Shown here one piece after another: positions 12,065 to 22,356 of a stretch of 64,000 nucleotides of DNA. Made by a program: the position numbers and the translations under genes. The stretch is from Ottowia beijingensis. GTDB lineage: Bacteria; Pseudomonadota; Gammaproteobacteria; Burkholderiales; Burkholderiaceae_C. Under the pieces are notes generated by a model. That model had not been told where the DNA came from, ran no database searches, and saw nothing but the letters and a program-made list of their open reading frames with translations. Position 1 is the first letter of the stretch. Each line of letters opens with the position of its first letter. The stretch is from assembly GCF_013423955.1 (NCBI RefSeq), contig NZ_JACCKX010000001.1, positions 682,001 through 746,000 on the forward strand, given 5' to 3'.

Positions 12065-12826
12065 ATGCGCGTTTCGGGCAAATCCATCATCGTCACCGGC
12101 GCCGGCGGCGGCATCGGCGAAGGCATTGCGCGGCGGCTGGCGGCCGAGGGCGCCGCCGTCATCGTGAACGACATCAACGCCGCGCTGGGCGAGAAGGTGA
12201 CGGCCGACATCACCGCCGCCGGCGGCCGGGCGCGCTTTGTCGCCGGCGACGTGACCCAGGGCGACGACTGGCACACGCTGGTGGCCGCCGCGCAGGATTT
12301 CGGCGGCCGGCTCGACGTGATCGTCAACAACGCCGGCTGGACGCACCGCAACCGCCCCATGCTGGAAGTGAGCGAGGCCGAGTTCGACAAGGTCTACGAC
12401 GTCAACATGAAGAGCATCTACTGGAGCGCCATCCACGGCGTGCCGGCAATGCAGCAGGCGGGCGGCGGCAGCTTCATCAACATCGCCTCCACCGCCGGCG
12501 TGCGCCCGCGCCCGGGGCTGACCTGGTACAACGGCAGCAAGGCGGCGGTGATCGTCACCAGTAAGTCGATGGCGGCCGAGCTGGGACCGCAGAACATCCG
12601 CGTGAACTGCATCAACCCCGTGTTCAACCCCGACACCGGCCTGTCGGCCGATTTCGCCGGCGGCCCGGTCGACGAGGCGCGCCGCGCCCGGTTTCTGGCC
12701 ACCATCCCGCTGGGGCGCTTTTCCACCGCGCTGGACGTGGCCAACGCCGCGCTCTACCTGGCCAGCGACGAGGCCGCCTTCATCAGCGGCGTCTGCATCG
12801 AGGTGGACGGCGCGCGCTGCGTCTGA
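12065..12826 (+). CDS. SDR family oxidoreductase (FabG-like)
   Basis: 253 aa with AGGAG 15 bp before ATG 12065. Classical short-chain dehydrogenase features: TGAGGGIG nucleotide-binding loop (residues ~11-18), NNAG (~88-91), catalytic Ser in IASTAG and YNGSK active site (~154-158). NDIN after the second beta strand (Asp at the acidic position) hints at NAD(H) preference. It reduces or oxidises a keto/hydroxy group; the substrate is unknown. The gene stands alone. Confidence 0.88.
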   Translation: MRVSGKSIIVTGAGGGIGEGIARRLAAEGAAVIVNDINAALGEKVTADITAAGGRARFVAGDVTQGDDWHTLVAAAQDFGGRLDVIVNNAGWTHRNRPMLEVSEAEFDKVYDVNMKSIYWSAIHGVPAMQQAGGGSFINIASTAGVRPRPGLTWYNGSKAAVIVTSKSMAAELGPQNIRVNCINPVFNPDTGLSADFAGGPVDEARRARFLATIPLGRFSTALDVANAALYLASDEAAFISGVCIEVDGARCV

Positions 12827-12881
12827 CGACCGCCCGGCCCCACGGACCGACCACCCTCCGCCTGAACCCACCGACCACGTC

Positions 12882-12907
12882 GGGCAGGCGTGTTCGCGCG
12901 CCTGCCC
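12882..12907 (+). terminator. Hairpin downstream of the SDR gene
   Basis: Perfect 9-bp inverted repeat gggcaggcg (12882-12890) / cgcctgccc (12899-12907), 55 bp after the SDR stop, without a T-tract. The 295-bp gap 12827-13121 otherwise holds no gene and should contain the promoter for the secreted protein that follows. Confidence 0.4.
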
Positions 12908-13121
12908 GCCTGTTGGCGCGCCCAAACCCGGGCGCAGCCGGCGTGGAGCGCGCCTGCGCGGCAGACCTTGCACGCGCGTTGGTCGCGACAAATCGACCAA
13001 TACTCCACCGATTTCGTGCAATCTGGCACGGACCAGTGCTGCGCCTGCGCACCCACTGCTTCTTTAGGTGTCCACGCGTCATTACACTTTGAAGCACCAA
13101 AACCGCGATGAGTTGACCACC

Positions 13122-14730
13122 ATGCGACCGACCGCCGCCGCGCTTGCCCCCGTCCTGCCCCGTCGCTTGCGCCCGAGCGGGGCGCTTGCCGGCGCTACTT
13201 TGGCACTGGCCGCGCTGGTGGGCGCGGGCGCGCAAGCGGCCAACGCGCCGTTCCCCACCGTGACGACGCCCGTCAAGCTGGACACCCGGGTGCTGGCATC
13301 GGCCAGCTGGTATGAGGCGCTCAACACCATCGTCTACGAGGCCGGGACGTACCACATGTGGTATGTCAACCCCGATCTCACGGGCGTTCGCCACGCCACC
13401 TCGTCAGACGGGATCAACTTCACCACCCTCGGGGCGACCTCACCCTGCCCGCCAACTGGTGGACGGCCTATGGCGCCACGGTGCAGCCCCAGATCAACTA
13501 CCTGCGCGTCTCGCGCGACGGCGGCGGCAACTGGATCCTGATGATATGGCACCCCAATGGCGCCAACCAGGGCCAGTTCAAATACAACACCAGCCTGTGG
13601 CTGCTCGGCAGCAACATCGCCAACACCGCGCCAACGCTGATCGGCCCGCTGCCGATCAGCCCGGGCGGCAACCACGTCGGCCCGTTCGGCATTGTCGGCG
13701 ACCACCTCTATCTCGGCCAAGACACCGCGCAGGCCTTTGGGCGGTATCTGCTCACGCCCAGCACGACCAGCTCGCCACCCACCACCTGGCCAACCGGGAT
13801 GGTGGAGGCCGCCAACGCCTATGCCGGCACCGGCCTGTGCTCGTTCGCCATCTGCCCGGGCGACCCTAATTCGTCCTACATCCACAACTACGGCCGCACG
13901 CTCGACCAGGGCGGTGTGCTGGGCACCTACTACACGCTTTACAACTACAACTCCTGGACCCGACGCAGCAAACAGCTGTGGTACATGGAAAGCACGGACG
14001 GCGGCGACACCTGGGGCAGCGCCCAACCGCTGTTCACCGACGGCAATGCCGTCACCGTGGATGGCCTGCCCAACGCCGGCAACTTCAGCCTGCCCGAGGT
14101 CACGGCCCTGGGCGGCGGCCAGTACCGCACCTACTTCAATACCGTGGATGCCTGCGGCAACTTCGTGACCGTGACCGCGCCCCTGGCGGGCACGCAACAG
14201 GGCCTGACCGTGACCAAGGGCTTCAGCCCCAGCACCGTGGCGCCCGGCGGCAGCAGCCAGCTCACCGTGACCCTGACGGCCCCGGCGGCCACATGCGCCC
14301 CGGCGCCCACCACGCCGATCTACACCGGCCTGGGCTTCACCGACACCCTGCCCGCCGGCATGACCCTGGCCGCCGCGCCGGCCGCCAGCACCACCTGTGC
14401 CGGGGCCACGCTTGCGGCCACCGGCGGCGCGGATTCGTTCTCGCTGTCCGGCGCCAGCCTGGCGCCGGGGCCTCGTGCACGGCGACGGTGACCGTGGCCG
14501 TGGCGGGGGCAGGCACCTTCCACAACGTCATCAGCGCGTCGATGGGCCAGCCCGGCGCGGTCACCAACGACCAGGCCGTGCCCGCGCTGGCCGACGCCGT
14601 CGCCAACCTGCAGGCGGGCATCGCGCGAGTGGCGCCGGTGCCCACGCTGGGCGAAGCCGCGCTGATGGCCATGGGCCTGCTGCTGGGCGCCATGGGGCTG
14701 CGCCGCCTGCGCCCCGCGCGCCGCAGCTGA
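13122..14730 (+). CDS. Secreted protein with propeller-like region, DUF11-like region and IPTL-CTERM anchor (two frame breaks)
   Basis: Signal peptide LAGATLALAALVGAGAQAAN after a basic N-region (MRPTAAALAPVLPRRLR). The exported part has repeats typical of glycosidase/sialidase-like propellers (GTYHMWYVNPD, SSDGINF, LWYMESTDGGDTW, YRTYFNTVDACG), then a DUF11-like segment (KGFSPSTVAPGGSSQLTV) and the sorting tail VPTLGEAALMAMGLLLGAMG with RRLRPARR. The frame breaks at GGGG 13431-13434 and GGGG 14467-14470; one added G at each restores a single ~536-aa product. Probably surface-anchored or processed; the ligand is unknown. No enzyme motif can be asserted. Confidence 0.75.
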
Positions 14731-14738
14731 TTCAGAGG

Positions 14739-14800
14739 TCAAACAGCCATCCGGCGCCCGTCCAACGGGCGCTGGCAGCTATCAAGTCAAAAGCAAACTG
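14739..14800. repeat. Element A, convergent gap
   Basis: Reverse-oriented copy: ATCCGGCGCCCGT, a 3-base loop, then ACGGGCGCTGGCAGCTAT (14765-14782). It fills the 78-bp gap between two convergent stops (14730 and 14809), consistent with a two-way terminator. Confidence 0.6.
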
Positions 14801-14808
14801 CGGCCCAG

Positions 14809-15329
14809 CTAGAGCCAGCGCGCCAGGTCCACCACGTCCTCGGCAAACAGCTGGCCCTTTTCGGCCTGCACCACGCGGCCGTCCTTGCCGCGCACCACGG
14901 TGACGGGCAGGCCCTCGGGCTTGGGGTAGGCCGCGGCCAGTTCAGGGCCGAGCCACGCGGCTGGGAAGGTGTAGCCTTTTTCTGCAGGTAGGCCACGGCT
15001 TCGTCGGGCTTCTTGTCGATGGACAGCGCCAGCATGCGCAGGCCTCGGTCTTTCTGAGCCGCCCACAGCTTCTGCATCTCCGGGCTTTGCTGGGCGCAGA
15101 ACGGGCACCAACTGGCCCACCAGTACAGCACCAGCGCGCGGCCTTCGGCTTGCGCCGGCTCGAAGCGGCCGCCGCCCAGCAGCGGCACGGCGGCCAGCGG
15201 ATAGGGCGCGCCCACCGCCGGCAACGGCGTCGCGGCGGCCTTCTGCGCGGGGGCCCAGGGCACGGTCAACACACTCGCAGCGGCGCCCGCTTGCAACAGC
15301 TGGCGGCGTGACAAGGCAAGGCGGTGCAT
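14809..15329 (-). CDS. Tat-exported TlpA-like thiol-disulfide protein, one frame break
   Basis: Start MHRLALSRRQLLQAGAAASV carries a twin-arginine signal (SRRQLL), so the protein is probably exported folded. The thioredoxin-fold domain has the redox site WASWCPFC, followed by QSPEMQKLW and LALSIDKKPDEA. The frame breaks at the T-run 14977-14981 (A-run on the coding strand); one extra A gives LQKKGYTFPAAWLGPEL and the normal C-terminus VVDLARWL. Corrected length 173 aa. Role: periplasmic disulfide reduction or cytochrome c maturation by family analogy. Divergent from moaA. Confidence 0.8.
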
Positions 15330-15433
15330 GGCGAAATCCTTCGGTGGCTGGCGGCGGACGATGCAGCCCATGGTAGCGCGGCCCGATGGCCTTGCTGCAA
15401 GGCGGATTCAGGCGCTTTGGGATAATTTGCCGC

Positions 15434-16590
15434 ATGGGCGAACGCGTCATTCCCTTGGTTGATCACCGCACCGTCGGCTTGGCGGTGCCGGCGCCGGGCG
15501 CGCCCGCGCCGGCCGGCACACTGGTCGACACGCGCGGGCGGCCGCTGCGCGACCTGCGCATCAGCGTCACCGACCGCTGCAACTTCCGCTGCAGCTACTG
15601 CATGCCCAAGGACGTGTTCAACAACGAATACGCCTACCTGCCGCACAGCGCGCTGCTGTCGTTCGAGGAAACCACGCGTCTGGCCACGCGCTTTGTGGCC
15701 CACGGCGTGCACAAGCTGCGCCTGACGGGCGGCGAGCCGCTGCTGCGCAAGGGGCTGGAGACGCTGATCGCGCAATTGGCCGCACTGCGCACACCGGATG
15801 GCCAGCCGCTCGACATCACGCTGACCACCAACGGGTCGCTGCTCGCGCGCAAGGCGCAGGCGCTGAAAAGCGCCGGCCTGAATCGCGTCACGGTCAGCCT
15901 GGATGGCTTGGATGACGCCACCTTCCGCGCCATGAACGACGTGGACTTTCCAGTCGCCGACGTGCTGGCCGGCATCGAGGCGGCGCGCGCGGCGGGCTTG
16001 GGCCAGTACCCGGACGGGCGCCCTGGCGCCCTGAAGGTCAACATGGTCGTCAAGCGCGGCACCAACGACGACCAGATCCTGCCCATGGCGCGGCACTTTC
16101 GCGGCACCGGCGTCACGCTGCGCTTCATCGAATACATGGACGTGGGCGCCACCAACGGCTGGCGCATGGACGAGGTGTTGCCATCGGCCGAAGTCGTCAA
16201 GCGGCTGCAAGCCGAATTCGCGCTGGTGCCGCTGCAAGCCAGCGCGCCGGGCGAAACCGCCGAGCGCTGGGGTTATGCCGGTGCCGATGGGCGGCACGAC
16301 CCGCTGCTCGGCGAAGTCGGCTTCATCAGCAGCGTCACGCAGGCTTTCTGCGGCGACTGCAACCGCGCCCGCCTGTCGATGGACGGCAAGCTGTTCCTGT
16401 GCCTGTTCGCCGGCCAGGGCTACGACCTGCGCGCCCTGATGCGCGATGGCGCGACAGACGAACAGCTCGATGCCGCCATCGCCGCCATCTGGCAAGGCCG
16501 CAGCGACCGCTACAGCGAACTGCGCGCCAGCCTGCCGGCCGACGTGCAGCAGGCGGTGCGGCGGGTGGAGATGAGTTACATCGGGGATAA
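15434..16590 (+). CDS. moaA: GTP 3',8-cyclase MoaA
   Basis: Radical SAM enzyme for the first step of molybdenum cofactor synthesis (GTP to 3',8-cyclo-GTP, later cPMP). The N-terminal 4Fe-4S site is CNFRCSYC (Cys 49, 53, 56). The second, C-terminal cluster site is [19 protein letters not shown]. As written the frame runs to 16603 and ends IGDKRSP. Adding one G to GGGG 16583-16586 gives ...MSYIGG followed by TAA at the end of the MoaA family, whose C-terminal GG is needed for activity, so I place the end at 16590 (385 aa). mobA and moeA follow, with an unrelated gene between. Element B begins directly after. Confidence 0.95.
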
Positions 16591-16597
16591 ACGTTCC

Positions 16598-16700
16598 CCC
16601 TGAGTCGCCTGTGGCGCCTTCCCCGGGGGACAACGCTGGCGCTCGGGGAACCCCGAGCGCGGCGTTCCCGTGTGGCCTGCTCCGCGGCCTTTCGATTGCT
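16598..16700 (+). repeat. Element B, copy 1 (after moaA)
   Basis: About 100 bp. Starts with CCTGTGGCGCCTTCCCCGG, contains a perfect 10-bp stem gcgctcgggg (16639-16648) / ccccgagcgc (16651-16660), and ends GGCCTGCTCCGCGGCC. Related copies lie at 30293-30398 and 50219-50338. In all three the central stem sequence differs but pairing is kept, and the element follows a stop codon in the sense orientation. Confidence 0.7.
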
Positions 16701-16705
16701 GGGGC

Positions 16706-16747
16706 ATTGGCCGTACAATTTTCAAAATTGAAATTTATACGGCCAAT
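16706..16747. promoter_or_regulatory. Nested palindrome (operator-like) before the nucleotidyltransferase gene
   Basis: Outer perfect inverted repeat attggccgta (16706-16715) / tacggccaat (16738-16747), enclosing a second perfect palindrome caatttt-c-aaaattg (16716-16730). This AT-rich patch is unlike its GC-rich surroundings and ends 15 bp before ATG 16762. It looks like an operator overlapping a promoter, possibly for autoregulation; an attC-like or terminator role is less likely given position. Confidence 0.55.
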
Positions 16748-16761
16748 TGATTGAGATTGCC

Positions 16762-17709
16762 ATGGACTGGATTGCCCTGCCCGATGCCGCCGTGCGCCAA
16801 AGCATCGACAGCGCCACGGTCTTCGCTGAATTCCAGCGCGTACAGGGTGAGGCGCGCAGCGTGGCTGGCGGCATGTACTTCAAACGCCAGGGCCCATATG
16901 AATACCTGGTGCGCACCAGCCCCGACAACCGCCAGCAGCGCATCGGCCCCCGAACCGCCGAAACGGAAGACATCCACGCCCGCTTCATCGCCCGGAAAAG
17001 CCGCATCGAGGCGCGCCACAAATCCTTGCGCGACGCGGTGCGCGAAGCCGAGCGGCTGAACAAGGCGCTCAAGGTGGGGCGCGTACCCGCCATCGTCGTG
17101 GCGCTGCTGCAGGCCCTGCACGAGGCCGGTCTGGCCGAACACTTCCGGGTGGTGGGCACGCACGCGCTGTACGCCTATGAAAGCGCAGCCGGGGTGCGCA
17201 TCACGCCCGGCGCGCTGGCCACGCAGGACGTCGATCTGCTGTGGGATGCGCGCCGTCGCGTGCGCTTTCTGGCCGACATGGCGCGGCTGGACAGCTCGCT
17301 GCTCGACGTGCTGCGCCGGGCCGACCGGAGCTTCGAGCGCAAGGAAGACCAGCTGGAAACCGCGATCAATGCGCGCGGCTTCGAGGTCGACTTTCTGCGC
17401 CGCCAGCCGCAGGACGACGACCCCCACCCGTTCCGCTTCTCCGACGACGAGGGCGACCTGTGGCCCGTGCAGGCGCGGCGCGCCGCCGTGCTGGCCAGCG
17501 CGCCGGTGTTCGAACAGGTGGTGGTGGCCACCACGGGCGCCATGGCGCTGATGCGCACTGTCGAGCCGCGCACCTTCGTCGAGTTCAAACGCTGGATGGC
17601 GACGCAACCCTCGCGCCCCGCCCCGCGGCGCCAGCGCGATGCGCGCCAAGCCGACATCGTGCAGGCCATGCTGGACGACGCGCTCATCGCACCGCACGAA
17701 CAGGTATAA
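16762..17709 (+). CDS. GSU2403-family nucleotidyltransferase-fold protein
   Basis: 315 aa. The first ~120 residues form a basic helical region (MYFKRQGPYEYLVRTSP; TEDIHARFIARKSRIEARH). The second part is a nucleotidyltransferase fold: GTHALYAYE (from Gly132), the metal pair in ATQDVDLLWD (Asp156, Asp158) and a third carboxylate in FEVDFLR (Asp210), so the catalytic triad looks complete. The biological role of the family is not established. ATG 16762 is chosen over TTG 16747, which lies inside the upstream palindrome. It separates moaA from mobA, which suggests insertion into a cofactor operon; it ends 6 bp before mobA. Confidence 0.75.
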   Translation: MDWIALPDAAVRQSIDSATVFAEFQRVQGEARSVAGGMYFKRQGPYEYLVRTSPDNRQQRIGPRTAETEDIHARFIARKSRIEARHKSLRDAVREAERLNKALKVGRVPAIVVALLQALHEAGLAEHFRVVGTHALYAYESAAGVRITPGALATQDVDLLWDARRRVRFLADMARLDSSLLDVLRRADRSFERKEDQLETAINARGFEVDFLRRQPQDDDPHPFRFSDDEGDLWPVQARRAAVLASAPVFEQVVVATTGAMALMRTVEPRTFVEFKRWMATQPSRPAPRRQRDARQADIVQAMLDDALIAPHEQV

Positions 17710-17715
17710 CCCCGC

Positions 17716-18354
17716 ATGACTTCCACCGACCTGCCCGCCTCCGACGCCATCACCGCCCTCCTGCTCGCCGGCGGTCGCGGCAGCCGCATGGGCGGGGTCG
17801 ACAAGGGCCTGCAGAACTACCACGGCACGCCGCTGGCGCTGCACGCGCTGATGCGGCTGCAGCAGCAGACGCTGCCGCCCGCCGAGGTGATGATCAACGC
17901 CAACCGCAACCTGGGCGCCTACGAAGCCTTCGGCGCGCCGGTGTGGCCCGATTCGCTGCCCGATTTCGCCGGGCCGCTCGCTGGCTTTCTGACCGGGCTG
18001 GAGCGCTGCGAGACACCGCTGCTGCTGACGCTGCCGTGCGACGTGCCGAACTTTCCGCTATCGCTTTGCGAGCGCCTGGCGCATGCCCTGCAAGCGCAGG
18101 ATGCCGACATCGCCATGGCCGCGGCGCCCGAGGAAGATGGTCAGTTGCGCACGCAACCGGTGTTCTGCCTGCTGCGCACCAGCCTGCTGGAGAGCCTGGT
18201 GGGCTTCACCCAGAGCGGCGGCCGCAAGATCGACGCCTGGACGGCGCAGCACCAGCAGGTCGTGGTGCCGTTCAACGAACCCGGCGACGACCCGCGCGCC
18301 TTCGCCAACGCCAACACGCTGGCCGAATTGCGCGCGCTCGAACACCCACGATAA
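17716..18354 (+). CDS. mobA: Molybdenum cofactor guanylyltransferase MobA
   Basis: 212 aa. Adds GMP from GTP to Mo-molybdopterin to give the bis-MGD cofactor. The nucleotide-binding start [18 protein letters not shown] (residues ~15-32) is diagnostic, followed by [10 protein letters not shown] and the metal-binding LPCDVPNFP. It starts 6 bp after the nucleotidyltransferase gene and is followed 17 bp later by a GNAT gene, so the three are probably cotranscribed. Confidence 0.93.
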   Translation: MTSTDLPASDAITALLLAGGRGSRMGGVDKGLQNYHGTPLALHALMRLQQQTLPPAEVMINANRNLGAYEAFGAPVWPDSLPDFAGPLAGFLTGLERCETPLLLTLPCDVPNFPLSLCERLAHALQAQDADIAMAAAPEEDGQLRTQPVFCLLRTSLLESLVGFTQSGGRKIDAWTAQHQQVVVPFNEPGDDPRAFANANTLAELRALEHPR

Positions 18355-18371
18355 CGCCCAGGAGACACGCC

Positions 18372-18893
18372 ATGCCGCCCGCCGACCTCACCATCCGCCT
18401 GCTGACCCACGCCGACCTGCCCGCCTACAAGGCGCTGCGCGACACCGGCCTGCAGCACGACCCGGAAGCCTTCACCAGCGACTTCGACACCGCCAGCGCG
18501 CTGCCGCCCGCCACCTACGCCACGCGCCTGGGCCAGCCGCCCGACGACCACTTCATCCTCGGCGCCTTCGACGCCGGCGGCGCCATGCTGGGCGCCGTGG
18601 TGTGCGAGCGCGAGGCGCGGCTGAAGAAGCGCCACGAGGCCGAGCTGGTGGGCATGATCATCGCGCCCGCGATGCGCCAACGCGGCATCGGCAAGGCGCT
18701 GCTGAAAGAGTTCGACACCCTGGTGCGCAAGCTGCCGGGGCTGGAGCATGTGGTGCTGAGCGTCACCGCCGACCACGCTGCCGCCGTCAAGCTGTACGAG
18801 GGCGCGGGCTTCGTGCGCTACGGGCTGCAGCCGCGCGCCATCAAGATCGGTGAGCAGTACCACGACAAGGCGCTGATGCTCAAGCAGCTATGA
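18372..18893 (+). CDS. GNAT family N-acetyltransferase
   Basis: 173 aa, AGGAG at 18360-18364. Acetyl-CoA binding motif A is seen as LVGMIIAPAMRQRGIGKALL (residues ~93-112) with the R-x-x-G-I-G loop. Motif B is VTADHAAAVKLYEGAGF. It transfers an acetyl group to an unknown amine. Its place between mobA and moeA gives no clear functional hint. Confidence 0.85.
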   Translation: MPPADLTIRLLTHADLPAYKALRDTGLQHDPEAFTSDFDTASALPPATYATRLGQPPDDHFILGAFDAGGAMLGAVVCEREARLKKRHEAELVGMIIAPAMRQRGIGKALLKEFDTLVRKLPGLEHVVLSVTADHAAAVKLYEGAGFVRYGLQPRAIKIGEQYHDKALMLKQL

Positions 18894-18950
18894 TTTACAT
18901 AGTTGCCTGCGCTGACTACACAAGCGCTACAGCCCATTTTTGTTCATAAA
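18889..18950. repeat. Element A, between GNAT and moeA
   Basis: ACATAGTTGCCTGCGCTG, then CAAGCGCTACAGCCCATTTTTG. The 64-bp gap is nearly filled by this degenerate copy, which ends just before the moeA start. Confidence 0.5.
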
Positions 18951-18957
18951 TACAGCC

Positions 18958-20298
<1,341 letters not shown>

Positions 20299-20384
20299 CG
20301 GCGGCGCCGCACGCGCCCGGCGGCGGCAGCGCCTTGCGCCGCTGTCCGACAACCGCGCCGCGCCGGCTCCGTAAGATCGGTGCC

Positions 20385-20711
20385 ATGCCCTACACCGCCA
20401 CCTTCACCCCCGAAACCCTGACCCGCGCCGACGTGGACGCCTCGCGCGGCCCGCTGGTGCTGGAATTCGGCACCAACTGGTGCGGCTGGTGCGGCGGCGC
20501 GCAGCCGCATGTGCAGGCCGCGTTCGAGCAGGCCGGCGCCAACGTGCCGCACGTCAAGGTCGAGGACGGTCCGGGCCGGCGGCTGGGGCGCAGCTTCGGC
20601 GTCAAGCTGTGGCCGACGCTGGTGTTTCTGCGCGATGGCGTGGAGGTCGAGAAGCTGGTGCGGCCACAGGGCGCCGACGACATCGTGGCGGCGCTTCAGC
20701 GCATCGCCTGA
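20385..20711 (+). CDS. Thioredoxin-family protein
   Basis: 108 aa, cytosolic (no signal). Thioredoxin fold with the redox site TNWCGWCGGAQPH (Cys-Gly-Trp-Cys, residues ~29-32 of the motif) and the cis-Pro segment VKLWPTLVFLRDG. Probably reduces protein disulfides. WCGWC is an uncommon active-site spacing residue set compared with WCGPC. It follows moeA by 86 bp and has its own likely start at ATG 20385. Confidence 0.85.
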   Translation: MPYTATFTPETLTRADVDASRGPLVLEFGTNWCGWCGGAQPHVQAAFEQAGANVPHVKVEDGPGRRLGRSFGVKLWPTLVFLRDGVEVEKLVRPQGADDIVAALQRIA

Positions 20712-20717
20712 ACAAGC

Positions 20718-20772
20718 CGCAGCCTCTTGCCCAGAGGGCGCAAACAGCTATCAAGACCGAAGCAAAAACAAA
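20718..20772. repeat. Element A, convergent gap
   Basis: Reverse copy: AGAGGGCGCAAACAGCTATCAAG (20733-20755 region). It lies between convergent stops at 20711 and 20853. The remaining ~80 bp of the gap hold nothing recognisable. Confidence 0.5.
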
Positions 20773-20852
20773 CCGTCTGCCACACCGGTTGGTGCCGATC
20801 GATGATGTCCTGGCAGCGCTGAAAGCGCACGCAAGGCACCACCTGGCGCCGA

Positions 20853-21275
20853 TCAATCCGCCACCACCTGGCGCAGCCAGTCGGGCAGCGGGGCCGACTT
20901 CTGGTTGGGGAAGTCGACCCACACCGTGGTGGCGCCGCCGGTGGAGCAGATCACGCCGGGCTGGTCGGTGCGCTCCATGGTGCACCAGCTGTCGAACGAG
21001 GTGCGGCCGGCGTTGCTGACGTAGGTCTTGATGAGGATGTCGCCCGGGTACTCGAACTGGCGGATGAAGTTGCAGAACGCGTTGACGATGACCAGACCCT
21101 CGCCCGCCGGGTTGGCCACGAAGCCCATCGAGGTGAACCAGTCGATGCGCGCCGTCTCCATGTAGCGGAAGTACACCGTGTTGTTGATGTGGCCCATGGC
21201 GTCCATGTCGCCCCAGCGGATGGGGATGGTCATCTCGTAGACCAGTTTCTTCTGCTCGGGAATGTCGATGCGCAT
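20853..21275 (-). CDS. Acyl-CoA thioesterase (4-hydroxybenzoyl-CoA thioesterase type)
   Basis: 140 aa hot-dog fold protein. The family signature RWGDMDAMGHINNTVYFRYM (residues ~20-39) carries the catalytic Asp of this group. The rest (FIRQFEYPGDIL, SWCTMER) fits YbgC/FcbC-like enzymes that hydrolyse acyl-CoA in the cytosol. The substrate is unknown. The DMT permease gene ends 23 bp after... upstream on the same strand, so the two may be cotranscribed. Confidence 0.88.
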   Translation of the reverse strand: MRIDIPEQKKLVYEMTIPIRWGDMDAMGHINNTVYFRYMETARIDWFTSMGFVANPAGEGLVIVNAFCNFIRQFEYPGDILIKTYVSNAGRTSFDSWCTMERTDQPGVICSTGGATTVWVDFPNQKSAPLPDWLRQVVAD

Positions 21276-21298
21276 GGGCGGCTTTCAGGCGGTGGGGT

Positions 21299-22216
21299 TC
21301 AACGATGGGCGCGGATGGACGCAAGGATACCGGCGGTGAACAGCGCCGCCGCCGCCCACTGCGCCAGCGTGGGCCAGCGGCCGTCCCACAGAAAGGAATA
21401 GAGCAGCGCGAACAGCGTCTCGCTCACGATCAGCTGCCCGCACAGGCTGGCCGGCAGGCGCCGGCTGGCCTGGTTCCACAGGATGGTGGCCAGCCAGCTG
21501 GAGCCGAAGCCGATGGCCACGGCGATCAGCGCGAACAGCGGCCAGCCAGGGCTGGCCATGAGCTGCGGCAGCGGCGTGCCGAGCGTGAGGGCCAGCAGCA
21601 ACCCGCCCAGGCCGGTGGCCACGCCCAGCCAGTTGGCCCAGTCGGTGGAGCCCACCTCGGGGTGCTGGCGCAGCCAGCGCGCGTTGAGCAGGGTGAACAC
21701 CGTCCAGCACACCATGGCCAGCACCGACAGCGCGATGCCGCGCCAGTAGGTGCTGCTGGTCGCTATGCTTTCTGAAGCTGCCGGCGCTTGCTCCGCGCCG
21801 GACAGGGCCGCATTCGACATCAGTACCAGCCCCGCCGCCGTGAGCGCCAGCCCCGGCAGCATGGCCGCCCAGCGCAGGCCATGCGGCTTGCCCAGCAGCA
21901 TGACCCAGATGGGAATGGTGCCGACGATGAGCGCCGGCATCTCGGTGCCGGCATCGCGGATCGACAGCACCAGCACCCAGTAATAACCCGTGAAGCCCAG
22001 CACGCTGAGCCACAGCGCGCCCCAGGCCTGCGCCAGCGTGGGCCGCCGCGCGCGCCGCCACGACACGGCCAGCACCGCCACCGACACCGCGCCGTAGACC
22101 ACGAAACGCCCGGCCGTCAGGTCGATGCCGGCGAAGCCGCTGACCATGCGCGGCGCCACGAACACCAGCCCCCACAGCGCGCCGGCGGCCAGGCCGGCGA
22201 GGATGCCGGTCAGCAC
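21299..22216 (-). CDS. EamA/DMT-superfamily permease with an in-frame element A insert
   Basis: 305 aa with about ten hydrophobic helices in two EamA halves, starting MLTGILAGLAAGALWGLVFV. Probably exports a small metabolite. Between the two halves, after GLVLMSNAALSG, there is AEQAPAASESIATSSTYW. This stretch is encoded by element A sequence (21760-21812) and forms a hydrophilic loop between helices 5 and 6, so membrane topology is not disturbed. It lies upstream of the thioesterase on the same strand. Confidence 0.85.
   Translation of the reverse strand: MLTGILAGLAAGALWGLVFVAPRMVSGFAGIDLTAGRFVVYGAVSVAVLAVSWRRARRPTLAQAWGALWLSVLGFTGYYWVLVLSIRDAGTEMPALIVGTIPIWVMLLGKPHGLRWAAMLPGLALTAAGLVLMSNAALSGAEQAPAASESIATSSTYWRGIALSVLAMVCWTVFTLLNARWLRQHPEVGSTDWANWLGVATGLGGLLLALTLGTPLPQLMASPGWPLFALIAVAIGFGSSWLATILWNQASRRLPASLCGQLIVSETLFALLYSFLWDGRWPTLAQWAAAALFTAGILASIRAHR
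21760..21812 (+). repeat. Element A inserted inside the DMT permease gene
   Basis: Plus strand reads CGCTATGCTTTCTGAAGCTG then CCGGCGCTTG and CTCCGCGCCGGACAGGGCCGC, matching the 5' half of element A (GCTGCCGGCGCTTG, as in 11176-11188). The host frame stays open. Confidence 0.6.
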
Positions 22217-22229
22217 TGCCCGGCCCCAT

Positions 22230-22335
22230 CGCCCGCGCGCGGGAGAGGGTGGGGGTGAGGGTCAGCGCATCGGGCGCCGCGGTGGCTCGCCCTCACCCCG
22301 GCCCTCTCCCGCCAGCGGGAGAGGGAGAAAACCGA
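22230..22335. repeat. Element D, copy 2 (double)
   Basis: Two facing CCCTCTCCC/GGGAGAGGG units: GGGAGAGGGTGGGGGTGAGGG at 22241-22261 and CCCTCACCCCGGCCCTCTCCC with GCGGGAGAGGG at 22291-22325. It lies between the DMT permease start and the SDR stop. Confidence 0.65.
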
Positions 22336-22356
22336 AGCGCTGCGCCGCAGGAAAGA

